A stretch of DNA of 46,167 bases from Nitrososphaerota archaeon. GTDB lineage: Archaea > Thermoproteota > Nitrososphaeria > Nitrososphaerales > Gagatemarchaeaceae. A program made the translations under genes and the position numbers. Positions 16,281 through 24,967 of this stretch are shown here, one piece after another. The DNA is taken from the NCBI GenBank assembly GCA_027320425.1, contig DAHVLJ010000018.1:1-46167 (forward strand), written 5' to 3'. The notes under the pieces are model-generated. The model saw only the letters and a program-made list of their open reading frames with translations. It was not told the origin of the DNA and did no database searches. Numbering within the stretch: the first letter of the stretch is position 1; the number at the start of each line of letters is the position of its first letter.

Positions 16281-17126
16281 ATGTTCTGTGTGCGACGGTC
16301 GACCGGACTAGGACTGCTTGCCCTGACTGCTGTCGCGTTTCCGTTGCTGGCGGTTACTGTAGCCGCAAACTTGCAGGTCAGCCCAGGCGTCGCGTTCATC
16401 CCCCAGAACGCCCCATGCACATCCCACTGCCCCTCTTCCTCGTTCGTCACCACCCCTCAGACTGAGGTGAGCCCTCTGTGGTTCCAGCTCGTGCTCGTCC
16501 TGGCCGCCGCGCTGTTCGCGGTCTCTACCATCGTAGCCTGGCAGAAAGGAAAACGGGACCGCGGATGGAACCTATGGTCCATGGTAATCATCCTTGCGGC
16601 CACCTACGGCCTGCTGACGCTCGCGAGGATCTACGGATCTTTCCCAGTCACGAGCTACGGTGCCGGAGCTTCGTCGATCGGATGGTTGGCCTACGTCCCA
16701 CTGGCACTGATCTTGTGCGCTGCTGTTCTGGTCTTCTTCTGGAAATGGCAGAGGCCAGACATGACGCTCCCCGCCACGCCCCAGGCGGCACCTCGCCGTG
16801 CCGAAGCAGCCGCCGTAGTCGATGGAGCGATCTACTCGCTTCACACCGGGAGCGACCCCAGAAGCGTCATACTCGCATGCTACCGCTCGCTTTGCGAGCT
16901 CCTCCAGAACAAGGGGGTGGAGGGGTCTCCTTCCATGACCGCCAGGGAGTTCGAGTCCGCGGGCAGGTCTCTCCTTCCGGTCAGTCACGAGGCGATCCAC
17001 AGGCTCACATCCCTCTTTGAAAGGGCAAGATACAGCGACGAGGACATCGGACCAGGAGAGGCCGGCGAAGCGGAGGCGGTCCTCTCCGAATTCAGGGTCG
17101 AGATGGCGGGTGCGTCTGTGGGTTGA
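16281..17126 (+). CDS. Membrane protein with C-terminal DUF4129 domain
   Basis: A 281-residue protein with an N-terminal signal or anchor helix (residues about 9-29), an extracytoplasmic loop, and three more helices (about 65-85, 98-118, 133-155). The cytoplasmic tail is a DUF4129 domain (VILACYRSLCELLQNKG, TAREFESAGR, LTSLFERARYSDEDI). DUF4129 proteins accompany MoxR ATPases and DUF58 proteins in clusters linked to envelope or secreted-enzyme maturation, as here. The ATG at 16281 is used; GTG at 16290 fits the TATA box better. It overlaps the next gene by four bases. Confidence 0.82.
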   Translation: MFCVRRSTGLGLLALTAVAFPLLAVTVAANLQVSPGVAFIPQNAPCTSHCPSSSFVTTPQTEVSPLWFQLVLVLAAALFAVSTIVAWQKGKRDRGWNLWSMVIILAATYGLLTLARIYGSFPVTSYGAGASSIGWLAYVPLALILCAAVLVFFWKWQRPDMTLPATPQAAPRRAEAAAVVDGAIYSLHTGSDPRSVILACYRSLCELLQNKGVEGSPSMTAREFESAGRSLLPVSHEAIHRLTSLFERARYSDEDIGPGEAGEAEAVLSEFRVEMAGASVG

Positions 17127-17533
17127 AAATCTCCGCGGTTCTCGGATACCTAGCGGTGGTCCTTGGCGCAGCCGCCGTAGTGGCCTCGCTACTCTTTTCA
17201 TACGAGGGAGCTGTGGTTTCAGCCGTCCTCCTTGGGCTCGCCCTCGGGGCGCGCTCTGTCATCGCCGGGGCGCCCGTCCGTCAATGGGTCGCCCACAGGA
17301 CGCCATCTGGCTCCAAGAAGGGCCCTGTCTCTTCTCTGGCGGTGACCATCAAGGACGCGAGGCGCGGCTCGTATTATTCCCAGTCTGAGATAGCGGTTAT
17401 ACTCCGGGGGTTGGGCCCGAAGGCGGGGCTCTCGGACCAGATCATGAAACCTTCAGAGGAGGGACGCAGGCTGAAGCGGGGAAGATACATGACAGAGCTC
17501 GAGAACACGATCAGGGTGCTGAAAGGTGTCTGA
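17123..17533 (+). CDS. Small membrane protein in MoxR/DUF58 cluster
   Basis: A 136-residue protein with two hydrophobic helices in the first 48 residues and a soluble, basic tail (YYSQSEIAVILRGL, RYMTELENTIRVLKGV). No family recognised. TTG start in a TTGA overlap with the DUF4129 gene, and its end overlaps the MoxR start by eight bases, so it belongs to the same tightly packed operon. The tail may dock to the MoxR ATPase; that is an inference from position alone. Confidence 0.75.
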   Translation: MKISAVLGYLAVVLGAAAVVASLLFSYEGAVVSAVLLGLALGARSVIAGAPVRQWVAHRTPSGSKKGPVSSLAVTIKDARRGSYYSQSEIAVILRGLGPKAGLSDQIMKPSEEGRRLKRGRYMTELENTIRVLKGV

Positions 17534-18485
17534 AGAGTCCCTGGCGAAGGCCAACGCGGTCCGTAAGAGGGTGCTGGCCGAGGTCTCCAAGGCGATAGTG
17601 GGCAAGAGCGAGGTGCTGGACCTCCTGCTCCTGTCGATAGTTTCTGGGGGCCACGTCCTCATCGAAGACTATCCGGGGCTGGCCAAGACCCTCATGGCGA
17701 AGTCCATGGCTTCCGTCCTCGGGCTGGGGTTCAAGCGCGTGCAGTTCACCCCGGACCTCCTTCCCGCCGACGTGACAGGGAGCTACATGCTCAACACCAA
17801 GACTTCCAAGTTCGAGCTCAGGAAAGGCCCGATATTCACCAACCTGCTGCTGGCTGACGAGATCAACAGGGCACCGCCCAGAACCCAGTCGGCGCTTCTC
17901 GAGGCGATGCAGGAGAAGCAGGTGACGATCGAAGGGGAGACCCTGAAGATGGAGGAGCCGTTCACGGTCGTAGCTACCCAGAACCCCATCGAATACGAGG
18001 GGACGTATCCGCTCCCTGAAGCTCAGCTGGACCGGTTCCTGATGAAGGTCAGGGTGGGATATCCTGACGCCCAGGAAGAGCGAGAGATCCTCAGGAAGCG
18101 GGAGGAAGCGATGACTGACGAACTCGCGTTAGACGTCGTTGCGACCCCTGACGAGCTACAGGTGATGAGGCGCGAGATCGAGCGCGTCCACATAGACGAA
18201 GCGGTAGAGCAGTACATTGTCCAGGTGGTCAGGAGCACCCGGAGCCACAAGGACGTCGACGTCGGCGCCAGCCCGAGGGGGACCCTGGCCCTGATGAAGC
18301 TCTCAAGGGGGAGGGCTTTCCTCGAGGGGAGGGGCTACGTGATACCTGACGACGTGAAGGCTATCGCCCTGCCGGCCCTGAGCCACCGGCTGATCCTGAA
18401 AGCCGAGGGGTGGATGAAAGGGAACAGGCCCGAGGAAGTCATAAGCGAGATCCTCCTTTCCGTCCCCGTTCCCAAGGTCGACTAG
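17526..18485 (+). CDS. MoxR-family AAA+ ATPase
   Basis: A 319-residue AAA+ ATPase of the MoxR group, chaperone-like motors that help assemble or activate protein complexes, often with von Willebrand or DUF58 partners. The P-loop lies in EDYPGLAKTLMAKS; Walker B is LLADEINRAPPRTQSALLEAMQE, the MoxR signature; sensor 1 is VVATQNPIEYEGTYPLPEAQLDRF. The C-terminal lid is present. GTG start at 17526, overlapping the upstream gene; the DUF58 gene follows six bases later. Confidence 0.95.
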   Translation: MSEESLAKANAVRKRVLAEVSKAIVGKSEVLDLLLLSIVSGGHVLIEDYPGLAKTLMAKSMASVLGLGFKRVQFTPDLLPADVTGSYMLNTKTSKFELRKGPIFTNLLLADEINRAPPRTQSALLEAMQEKQVTIEGETLKMEEPFTVVATQNPIEYEGTYPLPEAQLDRFLMKVRVGYPDAQEEREILRKREEAMTDELALDVVATPDELQVMRREIERVHIDEAVEQYIVQVVRSTRSHKDVDVGASPRGTLALMKLSRGRAFLEGRGYVIPDDVKAIALPALSHRLILKAEGWMKGNRPEEVISEILLSVPVPKVD

Positions 18486-18491
18486 TCGGGT

Positions 18492-19769
18492 TTGCTTACT
18501 CGAAAGGCCGGTCTGATAGCCGCCTTCGGGCTGTGGACCTTCGTCCTCGGGCTCGCGTTGGGGAGCCCTACCGTGCTGCTGGCCTCGGTCCCAGTGGTGC
18601 TGTATCTTGCCGTCATGCTGCTCGGTTCGCGCCCCCACATCGGGGTGACCGTCACCAGGACGATGCCTCCGACCCAGACGCACGAGGGCGATGAAGCCAA
18701 GGTGCTCCTGCGCGTCAGGAACGACGGGCCGAGCGTCGACCTCGAACTCGTCGACGAGCTGCCTCCGGGGATCGCAGTCTCAGGGGGGAGCAACCACATA
18801 TTCGCGCGACTAAGCAATGGAGAGAGCCGCGACTTCACCTATGCGTTCTCTCCACAGCTCTTTGGAGCCTACACGTTCGGTCCCATCCGCCTGAGGGCTT
18901 CTGACCGGGCCTCCATGAGGTACGAGGAGAAGGTCGAGAAACTCACGGGCACGCTGAGGGTGTATCCGAGGGTCGACTACATCAAGGGGGTCAGCCTAAG
19001 CTACAGGCGCCCCCGAAGCTGGCCGGGCGAGACCACGTCGAGGCGTGCGGGCCAGGGGCTCGAGTTCTACGGGATCCGGGAGCATCTGTCCGGGGACCCG
19101 CTCCGGAGGGTGAACTGGAAGGCTTCCGGTCGGACAGGCCGGCTGATGCTCAACCAGTTCATGAATGAAACAGGAGGGGAGACGGTCATCGTGCTGGACC
19201 TGCGGTCCACATCGAGGGTAGGGACTCCTCCCGACACGGTCGCAGCCCATTCTGTGAGGGCCGCGGCGACGCTGTCTTACCGCCTCCTCAGAGACAGAAA
19301 CAGGGTGGGGCTCATGGGGATAGGCAAGTACCTCACCCGTGTCCCCCCAGGTTTCGGGCGACGTCAGTTTGAGAAGATACTGGCCGGGCTGGTCTCGTCT
19401 GAAGTCAGCGATGAGGACTGGGGCCTCGACATGGTGCCGTACTATATCGCGCTCTACTATTCGAGGATGGTCCAGCTGGTCCTGGTCACTCCGCTCGCTG
19501 ACAGGAGGCCGCTCTACCTGACGGTCAACCTGGCGCGGAAAGGCTATGATGTGATTGTGGTCTCACCCTCCGTCGTCGGCCTTGATCAGCCAAGGGGTCA
19601 CGACCCGCGGACAGTCAGGCTCGCGAAGGAGCTGGCAGAGATCGACCGCGACCAGAAGATAGCGTCTTTGCGGAAGTACGCAAGGGTCGTCGACTGGAAT
19701 CCCACGTTGCCCCTGGGGGATGCCTTGGAGGGATTGAGGGAGGATTGGAGAGCCAGAAGACGGGCATAG
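18492..19769 (+). CDS. DUF58 domain protein (vWA-like), membrane-anchored
   Basis: A 425-residue partner of the MoxR ATPase. Two hydrophobic stretches at the N-terminus (about 8-45) anchor it, then a beta-rich region (VTRTMPPTQTHEGDEAKVLLRV). The DUF58 core follows: GLEFYGIREHLSGDPLRRVNWKASGRTGRLMLNQ, and VIVLDLRST, resembling a von Willebrand A fold. The TTG start at 18492 follows the MoxR stop closely. Family function is not settled; the conserved MoxR-DUF58 pair suggests membrane-linked complex assembly. Confidence 0.92.
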   Translation: MLTRKAGLIAAFGLWTFVLGLALGSPTVLLASVPVVLYLAVMLLGSRPHIGVTVTRTMPPTQTHEGDEAKVLLRVRNDGPSVDLELVDELPPGIAVSGGSNHIFARLSNGESRDFTYAFSPQLFGAYTFGPIRLRASDRASMRYEEKVEKLTGTLRVYPRVDYIKGVSLSYRRPRSWPGETTSRRAGQGLEFYGIREHLSGDPLRRVNWKASGRTGRLMLNQFMNETGGETVIVLDLRSTSRVGTPPDTVAAHSVRAAATLSYRLLRDRNRVGLMGIGKYLTRVPPGFGRRQFEKILAGLVSSEVSDEDWGLDMVPYYIALYYSRMVQLVLVTPLADRRPLYLTVNLARKGYDVIVVSPSVVGLDQPRGHDPRTVRLAKELAEIDRDQKIASLRKYARVVDWNPTLPLGDALEGLREDWRARRRA

Positions 19770-20329
19770 CCGCGCTTGGGGCAAGGCTCGTCGGGGTTGC
19801 GGTCTTCTTCATCGTTTCCGTCCTCGACTTCGCCGTCACCACCGAAGCCGGCTTGGCCCACTTCGTTCAGCTAGGGGTGGCGGTCAGCTACGTGGTGCTG
19901 GCTGCCGGGATATGGTCTAGGAGACCTGACGCTGAGGTCCTCGCGTGGTTTATCCTCGGGACGGCTACTTTGCTTTCCGAAGCTGGCTCCGCCGAAGGCT
20001 CTCTATGGCTGGGGATGGCCACCGGAGTCGCCGTCGTCGCCATGGCTGACTTCCAGCACTCCGCTGCCATGGTCTACACGAGAAGCGGGAACGAGGTCGT
20101 CGACTTCGAGCAGGACTCGGCCCGGCTCCGGCTGTTGAAGAGCAGGGGGGCGGCGATCGTTGAAGCGGCGGGGGCGGGGTTGATCCTCTCTCTGGTCGGT
20201 GTCTCTCTGTCGCCAGAGATAGTCCTCCCCGGGCTATCCCCTTTGTTGGTAGGCATCGTAGCGGTGGCCGCCATCGCGATAGCCGCGTCGATAGTCGCCT
20301 TCGACCTAACGGCGCGTCCGAATGCTTAA
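19745..20329 (+). CDS. Multi-pass membrane protein of MoxR/DUF58 operon
   Basis: A 194-residue protein with about five or six hydrophobic helices (for example GVAVFFIVSVLDFAV, AVSYVVLAAGIW, LWLGMATGVAVVAMA, LLVGIVAVAAIAIAASIV) and a short charged loop near residue 120 (NEVVDFEQDSARLRLLKSRG). No family recognised. TTG start, overlapping the DUF58 gene by 25 bases, so it is co-transcribed. Probably a membrane partner of the same complex; function unknown. Confidence 0.78.
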   Translation: MESQKTGIAALGARLVGVAVFFIVSVLDFAVTTEAGLAHFVQLGVAVSYVVLAAGIWSRRPDAEVLAWFILGTATLLSEAGSAEGSLWLGMATGVAVVAMADFQHSAAMVYTRSGNEVVDFEQDSARLRLLKSRGAAIVEAAGAGLILSLVGVSLSPEIVLPGLSPLLVGIVAVAAIAIAASIVAFDLTARPNA

Positions 20330-20367
20330 TTCGGAAGTAAAAACAGAGCCGAGCGAAGGCGAAGCGG

Positions 20368-22422
20368 TTGGCCGTCGAGATCGACTCTGAAGACCCTGAG
20401 CGTTTCTTCGTGAGGGGAAAGGGGAGGTACGTAGACGACATCAAGCTCGAAGGGATGCTCCACCTTCACGTCGTCAGGAGCCCATACGCCAGAGCCAGGG
20501 TCATTTCCGTCAGCGGCGGAATAACCGGGAACGAGCTCAGGGCGAGCATGGAGGCGGTGGGAGAGGACGCAGGCGGGGAGGAGAACACGTCTGTGAGCTT
20601 CCCAGTTCTCGCGACGGAGACGGTCAACTATGTCGGGCAGCCTGTCGCCGCTGTGCTCGGAGACGACCGGTATGAAGCCGAAGACAGAGCAGACGAAGTG
20701 GACGTCCAGTACGAGCCGCTTACCCCGGTGATGGACCCTGAGAGGTCCCTCGAGTCTGGCCCCATCCACCGGCAGATGAAGGACAACCTCGTGGCCGAGA
20801 GCGTCCTCGGGAAGGACTTCAAGGCGAACGCGCCGATCGAGCTTGAAGACACGCTCAGGATGGCCCGCATGTCCCCCAATCCTCTGGAGCCGAGGGGGTT
20901 GGTCGCGGCCTACGATGGCTCGATGCTGACGGTCTACGCCTCGACCCAGTCTGTGTTCTCATGGCGGGAGGGGCTCGCAGGGTCCCTCGGGATGCCCGAG
21001 GACAAGATCAGGGTAGTGCAGATGGACACGGGCGGGGCCTTCGGCTCCAAAGGAGGGATCTATCCGGAGTACGTGGTGGCCGCCCACGCGGCCATGAAGA
21101 CGAAGCGTCCTGTGAAGTGGATAGAGAACAGGTACGAGCACCTGATGACGACAGACCAGGGCAGGGGCGTCCGGGCGAAGATGAAGGTCTATGCCGAAAG
21201 GAACGGCAAGGTGAAGGGACTGAAGGCCGACCTGCTGATCGACGCCGGCGCATACCCCGTGGGCGGAGGGGGGTGGGTCGCGTCATGGATTTCATCGCAA
21301 CTGATCGGACCGTACTACATTCCGAAAGCGTACGCCACGTCGAGGGCTGTGCTCACCAACAAGGTGAACCTCGGTCCCTATCGCGGCGCCGGGAGGCCCG
21401 AGGCGGCGTTCTTCATGGAGCGGATGATGGACAAGGTCGCCGACGAGACAGGGCTGGACCAAGCCGAGGTGAGGATGAGGAACACGACCACCAAGGGATG
21501 GACGACCCCGCTGGGCAGGAAGACCCCTCCGTCCAAGCCGTTCTTCAACGAGGCGCTCAGGGCGTTCAAATATTCCAGCCGGAAGAAGAAGGAGAAGCTC
21601 GGGCTTTCGCTTTTCGTGCTCGTACCTGCCTCGTCCGGAGGAGAGTCTGCGAAGGTGGCTGTGAAGGGAGGGAGGGTGAAGGTCTGGATGGGGGGGAACT
21701 CCCACGGCCAGGGGCACGGCCTGTTCGCAAAGATGCTGGCGAGCAAGGAGCTCGGGGTGCCGGAGAACCTGATCGACTTCCAACACACGGACACCAGCGC
21801 GCTCTCCAGCGGGGTGGGGAGCTGGGGGAGCAGGACCGCGATGCTGGGCGGAGGGGCCGTCGTCGAGGCGAGCAGGAAGCTGAAGGCCGCGGCGAAGAAG
21901 AAACTAGGGAAGCGCTATTCGAAGGCTCGCCTTCTCGAAGGGGAGTACGAAGCAGAAGCGTTCTTCAAGCCCAAAGATTTCCTGAACTCGCTTGGGGCGA
22001 ACATGGCATCTGCACGGATCACGAAGGTTGGCATGGGGACGATAGACGAGGTCGTCTCCTACTATGACGTCGGTACCCCTCTGACCCCATACATGGTCGA
22101 GTCGCAGATAGAGGGCGGGACCGCCCAGGGACTGGGCGAAGTGATGTACGAGCAGGTCCTGTACAGCGAGGACGGACAGCTCCTCACACCATCGATCGCC
22201 GACGCGGGGTTGATCCATTCGACCGAGATGCCGAAGGTAGTTGCGATGACGGGGACGCACAGGTCATCGCTCAAGCACGGAGCGAAGGGACTGGGCGAGA
22301 GCCCCACCATAGGGGTCCCTCCTGCAGCGACCAGGGCACTGGAGGTTGCCCTCGGGCGCAGGTTCTCATATCTCCCGATCGAGCAGGAAAAGCTCTGGGC
22401 CGTCGAACTCCCGAAAGAGTGA
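20368..22422 (+). CDS. Molybdenum hydroxylase large subunit (xanthine dehydrogenase/CoxL family, form II-like)
   Basis: A 684-residue catalytic subunit of a molybdenum-cofactor hydroxylase. It opens with the family N-terminus FFVRGKGRYVDDI and has GQPVAAVLGDDRYEAEDRAD, DTGGAFGSKGG (220-230), the active-site loop PYRGAGR (337-343) and the C-terminal GLGE with catalytic Glu at about 644. True CO dehydrogenases (form I) have AYRCSFR with the copper-binding cysteine; that Cys is absent, so CO oxidation is not supported. The chain is shorter than the usual 760-800 residues, with shortened loops in the second half. TTG start. The order large-medium-small differs from the common medium-small-large. 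Substrate unknown. Confidence 0.9.
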   Translation: MAVEIDSEDPERFFVRGKGRYVDDIKLEGMLHLHVVRSPYARARVISVSGGITGNELRASMEAVGEDAGGEENTSVSFPVLATETVNYVGQPVAAVLGDDRYEAEDRADEVDVQYEPLTPVMDPERSLESGPIHRQMKDNLVAESVLGKDFKANAPIELEDTLRMARMSPNPLEPRGLVAAYDGSMLTVYASTQSVFSWREGLAGSLGMPEDKIRVVQMDTGGAFGSKGGIYPEYVVAAHAAMKTKRPVKWIENRYEHLMTTDQGRGVRAKMKVYAERNGKVKGLKADLLIDAGAYPVGGGGWVASWISSQLIGPYYIPKAYATSRAVLTNKVNLGPYRGAGRPEAAFFMERMMDKVADETGLDQAEVRMRNTTTKGWTTPLGRKTPPSKPFFNEALRAFKYSSRKKKEKLGLSLFVLVPASSGGESAKVAVKGGRVKVWMGGNSHGQGHGLFAKMLASKELGVPENLIDFQHTDTSALSSGVGSWGSRTAMLGGGAVVEASRKLKAAAKKKLGKRYSKARLLEGEYEAEAFFKPKDFLNSLGANMASARITKVGMGTIDEVVSYYDVGTPLTPYMVESQIEGGTAQGLGEVMYEQVLYSEDGQLLTPSIADAGLIHSTEMPKVVAMTGTHRSSLKHGAKGLGESPTIGVPPAATRALEVALGRRFSYLPIEQEKLWAVELPKE

Positions 22423-22432
22423 GCAGAGCAGC

Positions 22433-23311
22433 ATGAACCCACCGGAGTTCGAATACGTCGCGCCGAAGACAGTTCAGGAAGCGGTAGACCTTCTCAAGGT
22501 AAGGGGAGAGTGGGCCAAAGTCCTCGCGGGCGGACAGAGCCTGATCCCGCTGCTGAAGCTCAGGCTCGCATCTCCTGCGCTTTTAGTAGACATAGGCAAG
22601 GTCCCTGGCCTCGACTACCTCGCCGAATCTGACGGGCACCTTAGGATGGGAGCCATGGTCAGGGTCGCAGACCTCAACAGGTCGGCGCTCCTGAAGAAGA
22701 AGTACCCCGCCATCCACGACGCCTCGGGGGTCATCGCTGACCCTCTCGTCCGGAACCTCGGGACAGTTGGCGGAAACATCTCACACGGTGACCCGGCCAA
22801 CGACCTCCCCGCCGTCATGCTGGCATCGGAGGGCGAGATGGCGGCGACCGGGTCTGGCGGAAACAGGGTCATCAAAGCTGAGGACTTCTTCACGGACACC
22901 TTTACCACGGCCCTCGCGCACGACGAGATCCTCACGGAGGTCCGTGTTCCAGTGCCGCTCCCGCGGAGCGGAGGAGCGTATCTCAAGGTCGAGCAGAAGG
23001 TGGGGGACTTCGCCTCCGCAGGCGTCGCGGTCCAGCTCAGCGTTGACCGCGCTTCCATGTGCACCAAGGTCGGGATAGGGCTCACGGCGGTCGGGCCCAC
23101 CGCGGTCAAAGCGAAGAAGGCCGAAGAGGCGATGTTGGGGAAGCAAGTCACCGACCGCGTAGCCGTCGCCGAGGCCGCCGCGCTGGCAGCGGACGCCGCT
23201 ACGCCCACATCTGACATCAGAGGGACGGCCGAATACAAGAAGAGGCTGGTTCGGTTGCTGGTCGCCAGAGGATTGAAGCGGGCATCGGAAAGGGCTGGAG
23301 GGAAGGAGTAG
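22433..23311 (+). CDS. Molybdenum hydroxylase FAD-binding subunit (CoxM-like)
   Basis: A 292-residue FAD subunit passing electrons from the iron-sulfur subunit to an acceptor. It starts with [16 protein letters not shown], then the flavin-binding motifs [17 protein letters not shown] and [16 protein letters not shown], both intact, and the C-terminal CO_deh_flav_C region ([13 protein letters not shown]). The ATG at 22433 lies ten bases after the large-subunit stop; the frame is open further upstream but inside that gene. Encoded one base before the small-subunit gene. Confidence 0.93.
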   Translation: MNPPEFEYVAPKTVQEAVDLLKVRGEWAKVLAGGQSLIPLLKLRLASPALLVDIGKVPGLDYLAESDGHLRMGAMVRVADLNRSALLKKKYPAIHDASGVIADPLVRNLGTVGGNISHGDPANDLPAVMLASEGEMAATGSGGNRVIKAEDFFTDTFTTALAHDEILTEVRVPVPLPRSGGAYLKVEQKVGDFASAGVAVQLSVDRASMCTKVGIGLTAVGPTAVKAKKAEEAMLGKQVTDRVAVAEAAALAADAATPTSDIRGTAEYKKRLVRLLVARGLKRASERAGGKE

Positions 23312-23312
23312 A

Positions 23313-23795
23313 TTGGCCGGCAAGATTCACATCTCTCTGACAGTCAACGGGAAGGAGAGGGAGGCAAACGTGCAGCCGAGGCGTCTTCTGGTACACCTCC
23401 TTCGGGAAGACCTCGGGCTCACCGGGACGCACGTGGGCTGCGACACCACGCACTGCGGAGCGTGCACGGTCATGTTGAACGGCAAGGCAGTGAAGTCGTG
23501 CACCGTCCTCGCTGTGCAGGCGGACGGGGCGGAGGTGCTGACTGTGGAGGGGCTCGCAGAAGGAGAAGAGCTGAGCGCGGTCCAGCGGGCCTTCATCGCG
23601 AAGCACGGGCTTCAGTGCGGGTACTGCACGCCTGGGATGTTGATCGCCGCGCACGCGCTGCTTCAGAACAACCCCGACCCGACTGACGAAGAGATCAGGG
23701 ATGGGATCTCGGGGAACCTGTGCAGGTGCACCGGTTACACCAAGATCATAGATTCGGTCCGCTACGCAGCCAAGATCAAGAACGCACACAAGTGA
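23313..23795 (+). CDS. Molybdenum hydroxylase 2Fe-2S subunit (CoxS-like)
   Basis: A 160-residue electron-transfer subunit with two [2Fe-2S] clusters. The plant-ferredoxin-type cluster ligands are Cys43, Cys48, Cys51 and Cys63 ([12 protein letters not shown]). The C-terminal cluster ligands are Cys102, Cys105, Cys137 and Cys139 ([15 protein letters not shown]). Full length. TTG start one base after the FAD-subunit stop. Ends five bases before the convergent CoxG gene. Confidence 0.95.
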   Translation: MAGKIHISLTVNGKEREANVQPRRLLVHLLREDLGLTGTHVGCDTTHCGACTVMLNGKAVKSCTVLAVQADGAEVLTVEGLAEGEELSAVQRAFIAKHGLQCGYCTPGMLIAAHALLQNNPDPTDEEIRDGISGNLCRCTGYTKIIDSVRYAAKIKNAHK

Positions 23796-23799
23796 GCTG

Positions 23800-24234
23800 T
23801 CAGCCGAACCTCTTCTGGATGCAGTCGAACATGTCCCGGATGATCTTCTCCGCCTGCCCCTCGAGGAGTCTCTGACCGAGCGAGGCTATCTTTCCCGCCA
23901 CCTTCGCGTCAGCGGCCCACTTCATCGAGCTCCCGCCGTCTTGGGGAGCGATGTCCATGGTGGCTTCGATGTCCAGGGCGCTCCCCATCCCCGTCCCTCT
24001 GCCGACCAGCTTCGCGTGGGAAGGCTCCCGCTTTTCCGCCACGTGGAACCTGATGGTGAAGTCTCCCCTGATGAAGGAGACCCCTGCCTTGACGACGACG
24101 GTGAACTCGTCCTGCGACGTCGTCTCTATCTTCTGTAGGCCGGGCATGCACCCAGAGAGCTGCTTGGGATCGAGAAGGGCGCCGTACAGCTCTGATGGCT
24201 CCGCTTTGATGGCGCTGGTCCCCTCGAAGTGCAC
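23800..24234 (-). CDS. CoxG-like SRPBCC protein
   Basis: A 144-residue START/SRPBCC-fold protein of the CO dehydrogenase subunit G family (FEGTSAIKAEPSELYGALLDPKQLSGCMPGLQKIE; SLGQRLLEGQAEKIIRDMF). CoxG proteins are thought to recruit or anchor molybdenum hydroxylases at the membrane; this one lacks the usual C-terminal membrane tail, ending at CIQKRFG, so anchoring is not obvious. GTG start. It converges on the small-subunit gene with a five-base gap and lies before the MocA-like gene on the same strand, fitting a maturation role. Confidence 0.88.
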   Translation of the reverse strand: MHFEGTSAIKAEPSELYGALLDPKQLSGCMPGLQKIETTSQDEFTVVVKAGVSFIRGDFTIRFHVAEKREPSHAKLVGRGTGMGSALDIEATMDIAPQDGGSSMKWAADAKVAGKIASLGQRLLEGQAEKIIRDMFDCIQKRFG

Positions 24235-24300
24235 GTTTCTTTCGCCCGTGGGTCGGGACGCGCCGATGTAAACGTCTTGGGGGAGCCTAGGAGGACAGGC

Positions 24301-24900
24301 TCAAGGCGTGCCTTCTGGTAAGCGTCGGAGCAGGCTCTGATACCCGGCAGGGTCGTCCACGTCGAACAACACTCCTCCGTCTTCGACCGGGACTTCCAGA
24401 ACCGCCCCTTCGCAGGCGGCTACGACCGACTTGGCGCCAACGTCCCCATGAAGCTTCATCACCGCAGGAAAGAGGCTCCTGTCCAGGATCACCGGGTTCC
24501 CTCTCCTCCCGGAGAAGACCGGCACGACCACCTTCGGCTTCGCCTTCGCGTAGCCGTCGACGAGGGCGTCGACCGTCTTGGGGGCGAGGAGCGGCATGTC
24601 CGCCAGGACCACCATCACAGCCTCCGTCCCCGCCGGAGCGGATTCGATGCCAAGCTTCAGCGAACTGCTCATGCCTTCTCGGTGCTTGCGGTTCACGACA
24701 ACCGTCTCTCTCCGGAGCGCGACTTCCTTCTGGATCTCCTGCGCGTCTTCACCCAACACCACGACAACGCCTGAGACCCTGGTCCGTCGGAGAGTGTCCA
24801 GGACCCTTTCGAGCATCGGCTTGCCGTCCACCTTCATCATGAGCTTCGGTTTTCCCATCCTGACTGACGACCCTGCTGCCAGGACGACAGCAACGACCAA
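24301..24900 (-). CDS. Molybdenum cofactor nucleotidyltransferase, MocA/MobA-like
   Basis: A 199-residue nucleotidyltransferase that would transfer CMP (MocA) or GMP (MobA) to molybdopterin. It has LAAGSSVRMGKPKLMMKVDGKPML at residues 7-30, the signature of this family, and the acidic metal site in VVLADMPLLAP. The hydroxylase encoded beside it belongs to the xanthine dehydrogenase family, whose prokaryotic members commonly use the cytosine dinucleotide cofactor, so MocA is the likelier activity. TTG start, divergent from the sulfite-oxidase-like gene with about 67 bases between them. Confidence 0.87.
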   Translation of the reverse strand: MVVAVVLAAGSSVRMGKPKLMMKVDGKPMLERVLDTLRRTRVSGVVVVLGEDAQEIQKEVALRRETVVVNRKHREGMSSSLKLGIESAPAGTEAVMVVLADMPLLAPKTVDALVDGYAKAKPKVVVPVFSGRRGNPVILDRSLFPAVMKLHGDVGAKSVVAACEGAVLEVPVEDGGVLFDVDDPAGYQSLLRRLPEGTP

Positions 24901-24923
24901 GGAATCCTACAGGCTGGGCCGTC

Positions 24924-24932
24924 GCTATAAAG
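24924..24932 (+). promoter_or_regulatory. TATA box for sulfite-oxidase-like gene
   Basis: GCTATAAAG in the divergent gap is centred about 40 bases before the GTG at 24968, predicting a transcript start near 24953 with a short leader. No second clear TATA for the MocA-like gene was seen on the other strand. Confidence 0.45.
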
Positions 24933-24967
24933 CCGGGAGGGCGGAGCGACCTCAAATACGGGCAGGT

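Noticed and set aside
20961-22067. A 368-codon open frame on the plus strand inside the hydroxylase large-subunit gene
   Set aside because: It is a shifted frame of coxL-like coding DNA; its translation is rich in Arg, Gly and Ala with no domain, while the other frame matches the family throughout.
20368-23795. Calling the hydroxylase a carbon monoxide dehydrogenase
   Set aside because: The Cys-containing loop required by form I enzymes is absent; only the family level is supported.
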